From: Candidatus Fibrimonadaceae bacterium
Lineage (GTDB): Bacteria; Fibrobacterota; Fibrobacteria; Fibrobacterales; Fibrobacteraceae
DNA length: 36,480 bases
Reading direction: 5' to 3'
NCBI GenBank assembly: GCA_031281155.1
Contig: JAITFT010000106.1
Span: 1-36,480 of the forward strand
Within the stretch, counting starts at the first letter, position 1. The number at the start of each line of letters is the position of its first letter. This document shows positions 8,066-15,754 of the stretch, in pieces. Below the pieces are notes generated by a model. The model searched no databases, was not told where the DNA came from, and saw nothing but the letters and a program-made list of their open reading frames with translations. A program made the position numbers and the translations under genes.

Positions 8066-10570
8066 GGCTGAAATGTAGAAAAATACTTGTTTCCTAACTG
8101 TTATAACCTGGCTTCCATCTGATGGGCGAATTTGATAAACGCCGCTGGATACATGGCGAGCGTTCCAGATAAATTGATTACGGCTGTTTCTGTAAAGGGT
8201 TGCGATATGCCTGCCCTGAACATTGAGAACCGTTAAGCTTTCCGCTTTGCAGAATTGAGAAGGAGTGAAGAAAAACAAATCGTTTACCCTGTTTACAAAT
8301 AATGAAACAGGACCGCGCGACACTACTTTTGGAGGCAAAATAGCGGTTGGAATATACGGAGGTTGCTCATTATAGCTATAAGCTATTACGCTTTCGATTC
8401 TTATAGCTATTTCTTGCCCAGGCACTTGATTTACAAACTCAATTTCTCGAACCTTGGAGACATCTAATTCTCTGCTGGGAGAAAAAGCAGGGCTAACTGC
8501 GCTGAATTCTATCCAATATTCACCTTGCCCTTTACCTAAAATTTGTTTGCCATGGTAAGCATAGTTGGTAATATCATCTTGCACCAAGTTAAACCGAACC
8601 ACCATACCTTCTGGCAAATCCATAACCAAGCGAATCCCATGCGCTTCATCTAAAAGGAATGTATTTGGGAAAGTGCCTTTCAAACCGCTGTAAGCATAAC
8701 CTAAGGTACTATTGGCACGGGTGTCGAGTGTAGCAAGGACATTAGTACCGAAACTAATTGGGGTAGTGACTTCGGAATTGCCTCCCTCGCTTTTATCATC
8801 GTAGGTTATCCAGCTGAGATCGCTTGCTTGCAGGGGAATTTCTTTATCGGGTTGATAAAGCGAAGTAGGAACCGTTCCGGAATCCGGCGCAGGGCTGAGG
8901 TTTTTCGCTGAAGCCAGCGCAAGCATCAAAATAAAATCGCCTTGACCGCCTATGGTGCTTTCTTGAATCATAAAATCATTGGCATTATCGTAGAATACGC
9001 CGGCAGAGGTATTGAATTCTTCAAAAGGGCTATTTGCAGGAACAGTAAAATATTGGCTCATTTCGTTGTGAGTTTTTCTATCGCCCGGTCCCTCAGATAA
9101 AGCGCCAACTGGAAAAGCCTCAGTTAAACGGTAAATACCGTTGTAAATATTGCGAATGCTATAAGGCAAATCGGCGGAAGCAATCATGGCTATGCCCCAG
9201 TTATTGCGGCCAAAAGCATAATCCAAAACGCCAAGGAAAGGAGCGGTTAATTCTTCGGTCCCTTGCAAACGCCGCGCTCGCAAATGAGCATTTGCCGCGC
9301 CTATCCAGCGATGCAAACTGCCCCATATATATTCACCCGGAAGATTCCAAACGTTATCTCGTTCATAGCGCCCAATCTCAGTTAGCAAACGAGCCATTGC
9401 AGCTTCGTCTCCCGACTGTGCCAAACGATGGTTAGCAAACGCATTCCAGCTACCCCAGCTCACCTCATACCCTGCAGGCGGTGCGTAATGTTCCAGGTAA
9501 CTTTGCTCTTGAGTTAAGTGGTAAAGTTCTGCTGCTGCAAGAGCCATGTTGTCTGTGTCGGTTTGGTCGAAGTAGAAATCGTTGGTTTGGTCACGTTCAA
9601 ATGCGGAGCGTTGAGTATCGCTTTGCCTTGCTCGGGCATAAATTGCTTTTGCTTTTTCTTCGTAAAGAGCGGCAGCATTTGCATCTAAAGTTTTGAACAC
9701 CTGCGCTCCCAAAGCCAAAGCGGCGGCGGTGCTTCCCATGTGTACGCGGGACAAAGCGCACAGGGCAGGTCTTTTGCCTTCGAGCGCATCCATATTTGGC
9801 ATACGCCACCCTTGTTTGTGGTCATTGCCGTCTCCCACCTGTATTACAAAAGTATTTTCATCTGGGAATGTTTTTAGCAAGTAATCAAGGCTATACTTTG
9901 CTTCGTCCAAAATATCTGGCAAATCGGAGTAACTTTGAACTTTAACAAAGAGAGAGGGGTTTTCCTGATAAGCCGTTAATAAATGCCAAGCGAGATATGC
10001 TTCGTTTAATGTAAATTTGATATAATCGCCTGCATCGTAATGACCGCCTTGCATATCCACCGTTCTGCGGGGCGCAGCTTCTTCCCAAGCCCCCTGCTCC
10101 CAATCGCCTTTGACGATGTGCACAATGGCCGCACTATCTCCCAAATGCGAGGGCTTGCGCAGGCGGGCTTGCCCGCCGCTACGCATAGCGCGCAGGTGCA
10201 TTAGGGCTTGCGTTGCAAACAGTGAATAAGGATCTTCACGAATAAGCACTTGCTGTGTTTGTGCACCAGCCAATTCCAATGCATAAATTCCTATTTCTTT
10301 TAAGGAGCTGAAATCGATGGTATAGGTATATGCTTGGGCAACATAAAAATCATCGCCAGGCTTGCCAGCGGCAAGCTGACCGCTCAAAACCTCTGTGCCG
10401 CCGTTTTTCAGGCTCCAGCTTTCCCCTGCAATATCAGTATTGGAAAGAACCACCGCCGTTTTAGCACGTTCAGGAACATAACCCGCTTGATTTACCCGAA
10501 CCCAAACGCCAGCTTGGGAAAAGATAGATAAACCCATAATCACCACCGTAAATAGTTGAAGTACTCTCAT
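6290..10570 (-). CDS. GH9 cellulase with CBM-like module and sorting tail, open in frame into the downstream solute-binding lipoprotein
   Basis: The uninterrupted frame is 1426 codons, but only the first 827 (10570-8090) are cellulase. They contain a signal peptide (residues 1-20), an N-terminal Ig-like domain (22-105), a GH9 catalytic domain from about 110 to 555 with GGHYDAGDY at 176-183 (catalytic Asp region) and IQESTIGGQGD near the end, a CBM11/CIA30-like beta-sandwich from about 575 to 735, and a Por/T9SS-type tail (WNARHVSSGVYQI, VITVRK) near 800-826. The next codon is CAA (8089-8087), one base from TAA; after it the frame crosses 7 codons into the lipoprotein start at 8065. I infer that the cellulase should end there and that the stop was lost by mutation or sequencing error. 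It hydrolyses beta-1,4-glucan outside the cell. A GAGG sits about 9 nt before the start. Confidence 0.8.
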   Translation of the reverse strand: MRVLQLFTVVIMGLSIFSQAGVWVRVNQAGYVPERAKTAVVLSNTDIAGESWSLKNGGTEVLSGQLAAGKPGDDFYVAQAYTYTIDFSSLKEIGIYALELAGAQTQQVLIREDPYSLFATQALMHLRAMRSGGQARLRKPSHLGDSAAIVHIVKGDWEQGAWEEAAPRRTVDMQGGHYDAGDYIKFTLNEAYLAWHLLTAYQENPSLFVKVQSYSDLPDILDEAKYSLDYLLKTFPDENTFVIQVGDGNDHKQGWRMPNMDALEGKRPALCALSRVHMGSTAAALALGAQVFKTLDANAAALYEEKAKAIYARARQSDTQRSAFERDQTNDFYFDQTDTDNMALAAAELYHLTQEQSYLEHYAPPAGYEVSWGSWNAFANHRLAQSGDEAAMARLLTEIGRYERDNVWNLPGEYIWGSLHRWIGAANAHLRARRLQGTEELTAPFLGVLDYAFGRNNWGIAMIASADLPYSIRNIYNGIYRLTEAFPVGALSEGPGDRKTHNEMSQYFTVPANSPFEEFNTSAGVFYDNANDFMIQESTIGGQGDFILMLALASAKNLSPAPDSGTVPTSLYQPDKEIPLQASDLSWITYDDKSEGGNSEVTTPISFGTNVLATLDTRANSTLGYAYSGLKGTFPNTFLLDEAHGIRLVMDLPEGMVVRFNLVQDDITNYAYHGKQILGKGQGEYWIEFSAVSPAFSPSRELDVSKVREIEFVNQVPGQEIAIRIESVIAYSYNEQPPYIPTAILPPKVVSRGPVSLFVNRVNDLFFFTPSQFCKAESLTVLNVQGRHIATLYRNSRNQFIWNARHVSSGVYQIRPSDGSQVITVRKQVFFYISAMRKLLLVCFLLFFSSCVEKKSSIKPLAVCPETPPSYEDATGEFDPIAVPSEAVRCGDITLWGSAAPFSLNMWQDYNSFSVSIMSMLFEPLAELHSTENRPVGILAANWEIAPDGMSYSFEIDSRARWSDGKPVTAYDIQFYYDVIMDPKNLTPIFKVGLSRLERPEVTDSLNFTISAKDSHWANFWTAAGMVAFPKHIWENVDFNSIRFDFPVVSGPYAIRQMRMDRSLELVRREDWWGREKKYNAGKYNFDKITYRFMGDRNKALEALKKGDFDAYPIYTSSIWMKQTDFDAVKKGYVLKNRVFNEEPKGFQGFALNLRRDKFKDLRVRQALSLLLNRELMNDKFMFNEYFLLNTYYPSLWPQHKNPNAPLYPYAPDSARQLLQEAGYTVNAQGKLIDADGKLFELTFLTYMEDIRHTTKFQEDLRAVGIGSKIEKVSLSTFRQRIDDADFDLCWLAWGAGRLSDPEASWHSRTANDKATNNVSGLQDSIVDSLIELQKTEQDLNARNEILRKLDTRLTEIVPNILLWQSDNNKILHWNRFGHPKSLYGKFNREEAIPIYWWYSPEKAKKLQKAQKSGEKLQIPEIDVGK
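8072..8081 (-). promoter_or_regulatory. Start-adjacent promoter motif inside the fused frame
   Basis: TTTCTACATT on the minus strand ends 6 nt before the ATG at 8065. It lies between the presumed lost cellulase stop and the lipoprotein start. Confidence 0.5.
8087..8089 (-). other. CAA codon at the expected cellulase stop
   Basis: The cellulase tail reads ...VITVRK and then CAA. Tails of this type usually end within a residue or two of this point. A single C-to-T change would give TAA. The sequence after it is the presumed intergenic promoter rather than protein. Confidence 0.5.
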
Positions 10571-10590
10571 TTTTCATCCTCGCTACGGGT

Positions 10591-10600
10591 AAGGTAGAAA
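10591..10600 (-). promoter_or_regulatory. Promoter motif for the minus-strand GH9 gene
   Basis: TTTCTACCTT ends 20 nt before the ATG at 10570, leaving room for a leader with GAGG. It lies in the 95-bp divergent region between the two cellulase genes. Confidence 0.45.
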
Positions 10601-10648
10601 ATTTTAGCATAGAACGTCTGAAGGTGGCTTTTGCCAATGCCAACCAGT

Positions 10649-10658
10649 TTTCTATATT
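10649..10658 (+). promoter_or_regulatory. Promoter motif for the plus-strand GH9 gene
   Basis: TTTCTATATT ends 7 nt before the ATG at 10666. A TTGCCA at 10631-10636 lies 16 bp upstream of the TATATT core and could be a -35 element. The two cellulase promoters are back to back, about 50 bp apart, so a shared regulator is possible. Confidence 0.5.
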
Positions 10659-10665
10659 AAAGAGC

Positions 10666-12843
10666 ATGAAAGCATTCCTTCTTCTTCCGTTGCTCGCTAC
10701 TCTCTGTTTTTCCCAAAACTTGAGCGATTCTATAGTGATAGACCAGTTTGGCTATCGTGAACAAGCAAAGAAAACTGCGGTTATTAGAGCTCCGCAACTA
10801 GGCCACGACGCACCCAGTTCCTACGCTCCCGGAACAGAGTTTCAAATTATAAACGAAACTTCCGGCACAGCGGTTTTTGATGGAGCGCCAGTGGCTTTCA
10901 ACTCAGGGCAAACAGATGCTGCCTCTGGAGATAGAATTTGGTACTTTGACTTTTCAAGCGTAACGCAGCCCGGGCGCTACTACGTTTTGGATAAAACAAA
11001 TAATCTTCGCTCCTTTACTTTTTTCATAGCAAACGATGTGTATAACAATGCACTTAAAGCCGCTGTTAAAATGCTCTATTATCAACGTGCCGGCACCGAT
11101 AAGCCAGCAGAATATGCCGGCGAAACCTGGAAAGATGGCTTTAACTTTTCGCAAGATGCACAAAGCAGAGATTTTTTTGACAGAAATAATGCCTCAAAAG
11201 AAAGGGATTTGAGCGGTGGCTGGTTTGATGCCGGCGATTACAACAAATACACAAAATGGACTGCCGACTATGTTGAAAATTTGCTGCTTGCCTTTGAAGA
11301 AAATCCGGCAGCTTTCGCAGATGACTATGGCATTCCAGAATCTGGCAATGGAGTTCCCGATATTTTAGATGAAGTAAAATGGGGAATAGCATGGCTTTTG
11401 AAAATGCAAAATGAAGATGGCTCTGTGTTAAGCGTTCAAGGTTTAAGCCACGCTTCACCCCCATCTTCCGTTACAGGGCCAAGTTACTATGGCCCGGCAA
11501 ATACAACTGCCACCCTAGGAACAGCCAAAGCCTTTGCCACAGCCGCTCGTATTTTTGGCGCGCTCGGCGAAGTTGATTATTCAGAACAATTGAGAACCGC
11601 CGCTTTCAAAGCATGGGACTGGGCAGAGGCTTATCCCGATTCAATTTTCCACAATAACTGCGGAGATACTTGGAATAAAAATTTATGCCCAAATTATGAT
11701 TCCAGAGGTTTAGCGGCAGGCGATCAAGAACTCACAGATTCTTGGGATAGAGTTGAGAACCGCATAAGCGCAGCGCTTTCTTTGTATGAAATAACCGGCG
11801 AAGAATCTTTTTTAGAAATTTTTGAAAATAACTGGACTGCGTTTCCACTGCGAGCTTGGGGTGCTTATATGCAGCAGTATAGATTTCAGCAACACATGCT
11901 CCTTATTAGGTATTTGAAAAGTTCTTATGGCAAAACTAATATTAAAAACGCTATCAGAAGCGAATTTATAACAGCTTTTGCAAAGCCAAACAGCAATGCT
12001 AATCACTTTGGCAATGGATACCAAAGCGATGGCTACCGTTCTTATATATACGATTACCAGTGGGGCTCAAACAAAATTAAGGCAGATCACGGTTTAACCT
12101 ATTACAAATGGAATATTGTTGATCCAACTAAAGACTATAAAGATGTTGCAGAAGATTATATGCATTATATTCATGGTGTAAATCCATTTAATATGGTTTA
12201 TTTAACCAACATGGAAAGTTACGGAATTTCAAAAAGTTTAAACGCTATGTATCACGAGTGGTTTGGAGAAGGCAACACAATCCCTCCAATACCGGGATAC
12301 TTGGCTGGCGGCCCAAATAAAGGCTATGGACTGGACGGCTGCTGCCCATCTTCTTGCGGTTCTGTAGCTAACAATGCAAGATGCAATTTGGTAGATGTTC
12401 CGAACAAAGATACCGAACCGCCCGCAAAAATGTACGTGGATATAAACTATAGCTGGCCTGTCAATTCCTGGGAAATTACGGAGCCTCACAATGCCTATCA
12501 GATATCTTATATTAGATTGCTATCCAAATTTGCAGAAAAGAAAGGCCCAATATCAGTAGTGCCACCGTATGAGCCTAAACCTAGACCTGATCCTGTACCC
12601 ATAAAACAGCAAAATAATATTCAGAATTTTAAAATAGTACAAAACAGAAATTCTCTGCAAATTTTTGGCGAGTCTTTGCAAGTTTCCGTCTATAATCCAA
12701 GCGGAAAATTGCTACTCAGGGAACAAAGCAGCAACGGCGCTATTAACGTAAATTTGCAAAAATTTCCAAATGGCGTTTATATTGTGCGAATTTCAAACGG
12801 CTCCACAAAAGATATCGTGTTTCTACGGGCTCTAAACTTCTAA
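10666..12843 (+). CDS. GH9 cellulase with sorting-like tail
   Basis: 725 residues from the ATG at 10666, which begins a clean signal peptide (MKAFLLLPLLATLCFS) and sits 7 nt after the promoter motif; the frame also opens at a TTG at 10624 that I reject. An N-terminal Ig-like domain (SDSIVIDQFGYREQAKKTAV onward, about 18-120) precedes the GH9 (alpha/alpha)6 barrel, about 125-640. GGWFDAGDYNKY holds the catalytic Asp, and NSWEITEPHNAYQISY near 615 holds the conserved Asn-Glu-type acid region. A proline linker (PPYEPKPRPDPVP) leads to a Por/T9SS-type tail (SVYNPSGKLL, NGVYIVRISNG). It is a secreted endo- or processive beta-1,4-glucanase, divergent from the other GH9 gene. Its last 12 bp overlap the convergent kinase gene. 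Confidence 0.92.
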   Translation: MKAFLLLPLLATLCFSQNLSDSIVIDQFGYREQAKKTAVIRAPQLGHDAPSSYAPGTEFQIINETSGTAVFDGAPVAFNSGQTDAASGDRIWYFDFSSVTQPGRYYVLDKTNNLRSFTFFIANDVYNNALKAAVKMLYYQRAGTDKPAEYAGETWKDGFNFSQDAQSRDFFDRNNASKERDLSGGWFDAGDYNKYTKWTADYVENLLLAFEENPAAFADDYGIPESGNGVPDILDEVKWGIAWLLKMQNEDGSVLSVQGLSHASPPSSVTGPSYYGPANTTATLGTAKAFATAARIFGALGEVDYSEQLRTAAFKAWDWAEAYPDSIFHNNCGDTWNKNLCPNYDSRGLAAGDQELTDSWDRVENRISAALSLYEITGEESFLEIFENNWTAFPLRAWGAYMQQYRFQQHMLLIRYLKSSYGKTNIKNAIRSEFITAFAKPNSNANHFGNGYQSDGYRSYIYDYQWGSNKIKADHGLTYYKWNIVDPTKDYKDVAEDYMHYIHGVNPFNMVYLTNMESYGISKSLNAMYHEWFGEGNTIPPIPGYLAGGPNKGYGLDGCCPSSCGSVANNARCNLVDVPNKDTEPPAKMYVDINYSWPVNSWEITEPHNAYQISYIRLLSKFAEKKGPISVVPPYEPKPRPDPVPIKQQNNIQNFKIVQNRNSLQIFGESLQVSVYNPSGKLLLREQSSNGAINVNLQKFPNGVYIVRISNGSTKDIVFLRALNF

Positions 12844-14526
12844 TTTTCTAAACACAACCGTAAACACAGCGCCCTTTTCAGGGGCGCTTTTTAGTATAAT
12901 CTGCGCTTTGTGCGCATCTGCATAGCGTTTCACAATAGCCAAGCCAAGCCCAGCGCCCTTTGTTTCTCTCGTGGATTCATCGCCTATTCTATAAAAACCT
13001 TCAAATATATTCTTTTGCTCTTTTGCCGGAATACCCTTGCCCGTATCTGCAACGGAAAGGGAAACGCCTTGGGCATCAGCCCAAAGCTTAACGGAAATAT
13101 ACCCTTCTGCGGTGTATTTTATAGCATTATCCACCAAGTTTTGCACAATACTGTAAATAGAAGAATAATCTCCTGTTATGGTGCAATCGCTTTCTATCTC
13201 TTTCCTTATTTCCAAACCCTTGCTATTGGCAATAACATCCAAAGAATTGCAAACACTCTCAACGCACTCCGAAAGATTTATGCTCTCCCAACTGAAAATC
13301 TTTTTGCCGCTCTCCATTACGGTATAATTAAGAATCGCATCTATAAGGCTTTTTTGGCGATTGACTTGCTTTTCTATAACGTCTGTGTGATATATCACCT
13401 TCTCTGGCTTATTAATTTGAATATTTCTTTTTATAAGATAAGAAGACTGCTCTACCGCTGTTAGCGGCGTTTTAAGCTCATGCGAAATAGCAGATAAAAA
13501 ATTATCTTGCATCAATCGCAATTGCCTTTCTCTGGAAAAGCCCCTATATACAACCACAACGCCAATTACTGGGATTATTAAAGAGAAAATCAGCATTAGA
13601 TATAAAATAATTATCCTTTTTTGCGACTCCTCGTGAATAGTTCTGGAATCTTCTTCAATAAATATTTCCCATTCGCCAAAGGGAAAATTACCGGAAATAG
13701 AAAAGGGAATGTAACTCCACTCTCTTGCGGTTTCGTTTATCGCCCTGTTCATTGCCTCTGTGTAAAAAACGGAATCTATCTCGGCTATAATTGCTTTTTT
13801 CGCAGTTAAATTCATATTGGAAAGCGTTAAAAAAGTTTTGCCATTATTTTGTATAAAAAAATGGCCAGCGCTTAAATAGCTCGCATAATTCCCAAGAGCG
13901 AGCAGGAAATTTCTATGCTCCTGATAAGTATTTAATTTTTTCAAAAGCCTTTTTGTTTTTTTCAACCTATCCCAATTTCTTCTCCTCTCAACTTCGCTCA
14001 AATTTTCATAAGAAAGAATATCGTTTAGCATTTTTTCCAAAACATAGCTATCCCAATTCAAACGAGCAATGCTCGGTTTTTCCAAAAAAGAATCGACTTT
14101 TTTCACAGCGTAATCTATAGACTCGGCAAATTTACCAGCCTCTTGCAAATCTAAAAATTCTTTTAAAACCAAGGCTTCCGCCCTTTCCAATAAATATATT
14201 TCGCTACTTTCTTCTTCAACTATAAAAGGAAATAAAGCACCGTCTTTAAAAACGAATACCGATGAAATGCCTGGCAAAGAATCTTGCAAGTCTTCGGCAA
14301 TTTTCTGAATTTCTTCAATTACCCTTTCTGTCTCAGTTTTAGCCGTTTTAAGCACGGCGTTTTTGAAATCGAGTTTTGCTTCTTCGTATTTTTTTTCAGC
14401 TATTAATTCTTCGTTTTTAATGCTCCTAAAACCTATAACTGCAAGCACAAGAGTAGCGAGCAAAATACCCGCCAAAAAAAGCAACAACCTGAATGGAACC
14501 GCTAATGAAGCAAGTCCGCGAACCAT
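12832..14526 (-). CDS. Membrane sensor histidine kinase
   Basis: 564 residues from the ATG at 14526 (MVRGLASLAVPFRLLLF); a start further upstream is possible but would place extra residues before the membrane segment. One transmembrane helix lies at about 14-33, a long mostly helical extracytoplasmic sensor region runs to about 305, and a second helix lies at about 306-328. HisKA follows with SAISHELKTPLTAVEQ (phospho-acceptor His near 348), then HATPase_c with NLVDNAIKY (N box), DTGKGIP (G1) and GAGLGLAIVKRYA (G2). No HAMP domain is evident. No response regulator is adjacent, so it is an orphan kinase here. It lies downstream of the LysM gene and convergently overlaps the GH9 gene by 12 bp. 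The ligand is unknown. Confidence 0.88.
   Translation of the reverse strand: MVRGLASLAVPFRLLLFLAGILLATLVLAVIGFRSIKNEELIAEKKYEEAKLDFKNAVLKTAKTETERVIEEIQKIAEDLQDSLPGISSVFVFKDGALFPFIVEEESSEIYLLERAEALVLKEFLDLQEAGKFAESIDYAVKKVDSFLEKPSIARLNWDSYVLEKMLNDILSYENLSEVERRRNWDRLKKTKRLLKKLNTYQEHRNFLLALGNYASYLSAGHFFIQNNGKTFLTLSNMNLTAKKAIIAEIDSVFYTEAMNRAINETAREWSYIPFSISGNFPFGEWEIFIEEDSRTIHEESQKRIIILYLMLIFSLIIPVIGVVVVYRGFSRERQLRLMQDNFLSAISHELKTPLTAVEQSSYLIKRNIQINKPEKVIYHTDVIEKQVNRQKSLIDAILNYTVMESGKKIFSWESINLSECVESVCNSLDVIANSKGLEIRKEIESDCTITGDYSSIYSIVQNLVDNAIKYTAEGYISVKLWADAQGVSLSVADTGKGIPAKEQKNIFEGFYRIGDESTRETKGAGLGLAIVKRYADAHKAQIILKSAPEKGAVFTVVFRKLEV
12868..12892 (+). terminator. Intrinsic terminator of the plus-strand GH9 gene, inside the kinase coding region
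   Basis: AGCGCCC (12868-12874), a 7-nt loop, GGGCGCT (12882-12888) and a T-run follow the cellulase stop by 25 nt. The same bases encode the final SAPEKGAVF segment of the histidine kinase on the other strand. Confidence 0.75.
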
Positions 14527-14652
14527 ATACCTGCGCTGGGAAAATTGAAAAATATTAAAGAACCGAGCAAAAGCACAAGGCAAATGCTAAAGGCAAAGAA
14601 AAAGAAAGAAACCGTTAAACGAAAAGCCAAATTCTTTTTCATTTCTGCAAAA

Positions 14653-15726
14653 TTATTTTACCGGCAAATGAGTCAGAGAAACCGGAGTGCCAGCATCTAT
14701 GCGACGCGAAGCATTGTAGATGTCCCTTATTAAGACTGTTGAACGCCCATTATCTGCATACACTACTATACCTCTACCCAAGAGTCTCGGAGGCAGGGTA
14801 ACATCGCGTTTGTCTAAGTCCCAAAAAGCAACCGCTGCACCAGGCTCATAGTTCTGGCCTTTGCCTTTGTCTATTAGAACATAAGAGTAAAGGCTTGCTA
14901 CAAGGCTCTTATCTAAAACAACAAGCACTCGCGACATATCTTCTACTCGAACCCTGTTGACTGGGGTAAATGATTTTAAATCTATGGTTTCAACAGGAAC
15001 TTGCGGACGAGCGCGAGCCGTTTCTATAGGAAGCAAATTTAAAGACTGCACGATGGTAGCGCGGGAAAGCGAATCGCCAACAGCGGTAATTTTTGCGACA
15101 GCAGCTAAACGGCGCATGTAGTATTCATCGAATGAACCGGCGCTATTGGGAACTCTGATTTTATCGTTGCTCCAAATATCAGCCAAATCGCCAGCCTTCA
15201 AGTTTGGGAAAGCCCTCCTGCCAAAACCCAAAAGAACTTCGTGTTCAAGGAAGTGATTAACTGGCCTGCTAGGCTCTTCACTAAACACGTGGTACCAGCC
15301 TCTGGTGCTGCCCTTTGAGGAGGCAGGCTCCACAATCGGCATAAGCCTCTGGTAGTAGGCATTGAACATTTTTGGCGGCTCATGCCTTCTGAACCCAGGA
15401 CCTGAAGCAGCGCCTTCGCCTCCAGCGACAGAACCTGAAGCTACCACCTGACCATCTTCGCCCACCGCCGTAGCAGCGGCTCCAGAAGCTGCTGCGCCAC
15501 CAGGCTGCGGACATGGTGCTTGGCCTGGAATACAAAGAGAATCGCCTGGGAAAATCAGATGGGGATTTTCAATATGCTGGTTGGCCTGCCATAGGTCTTG
15601 CCAAGCAAAGGGATCTTTCAAATACTCAGCACTCAAGTCCCAAAGGGTGTCACCCCTCTGCACAATATAAGCTGAGACCAGAAGGGTGCAGACTGCAACA
15701 GACAAAACGATTTTTTTAAAGCTCAT
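14653..15726 (-). CDS. LysM-domain secreted protein
   Basis: 357 residues from the ATG at 15726 (MSFKKIVLSVAVCTLLVSAY), chosen because it starts a signal peptide and lies 6 nt after a TATATT core; an in-frame ATG at 15741 would fall inside that promoter. A single LysM motif (YIVQRGDTLWDLSAEYLKDP to PHLIFPGDSLCIPG, about 19-65) should bind peptidoglycan. An Ala/Gly linker (about 75-105) joins a 240-residue C-terminal region of unknown fold, with beta-rich stretches such as VRVEDMSRVLVVLDKSLVA. Probably a periplasmic or cell-wall-associated protein. The sensor kinase gene follows after a 126-bp gap. Confidence 0.8.
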   Translation of the reverse strand: MSFKKIVLSVAVCTLLVSAYIVQRGDTLWDLSAEYLKDPFAWQDLWQANQHIENPHLIFPGDSLCIPGQAPCPQPGGAAASGAAATAVGEDGQVVASGSVAGGEGAASGPGFRRHEPPKMFNAYYQRLMPIVEPASSKGSTRGWYHVFSEEPSRPVNHFLEHEVLLGFGRRAFPNLKAGDLADIWSNDKIRVPNSAGSFDEYYMRRLAAVAKITAVGDSLSRATIVQSLNLLPIETARARPQVPVETIDLKSFTPVNRVRVEDMSRVLVVLDKSLVASLYSYVLIDKGKGQNYEPGAAVAFWDLDKRDVTLPPRLLGRGIVVYADNGRSTVLIRDIYNASRRIDAGTPVSLTHLPVK

Positions 15727-15732
15727 AGGGGA

Positions 15733-15738
15733 AATATA
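15733..15738 (-). promoter_or_regulatory. TATATT core upstream of the LysM gene
   Basis: On the minus strand an A-run then TGTATATTT puts TATATT 6 nt before the ATG at 15726. It overlaps the short gap after glgP. Confidence 0.45.
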
Positions 15739-15754
15739 CATTTTTTTTTTGCCT

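Noticed and set aside
14545-14733. Lysine-rich plus-strand ORF between kinase and LysM genes
   Set aside because: Composition is that of A-rich intergenic DNA and it overlaps the end of the LysM gene; no start signal.
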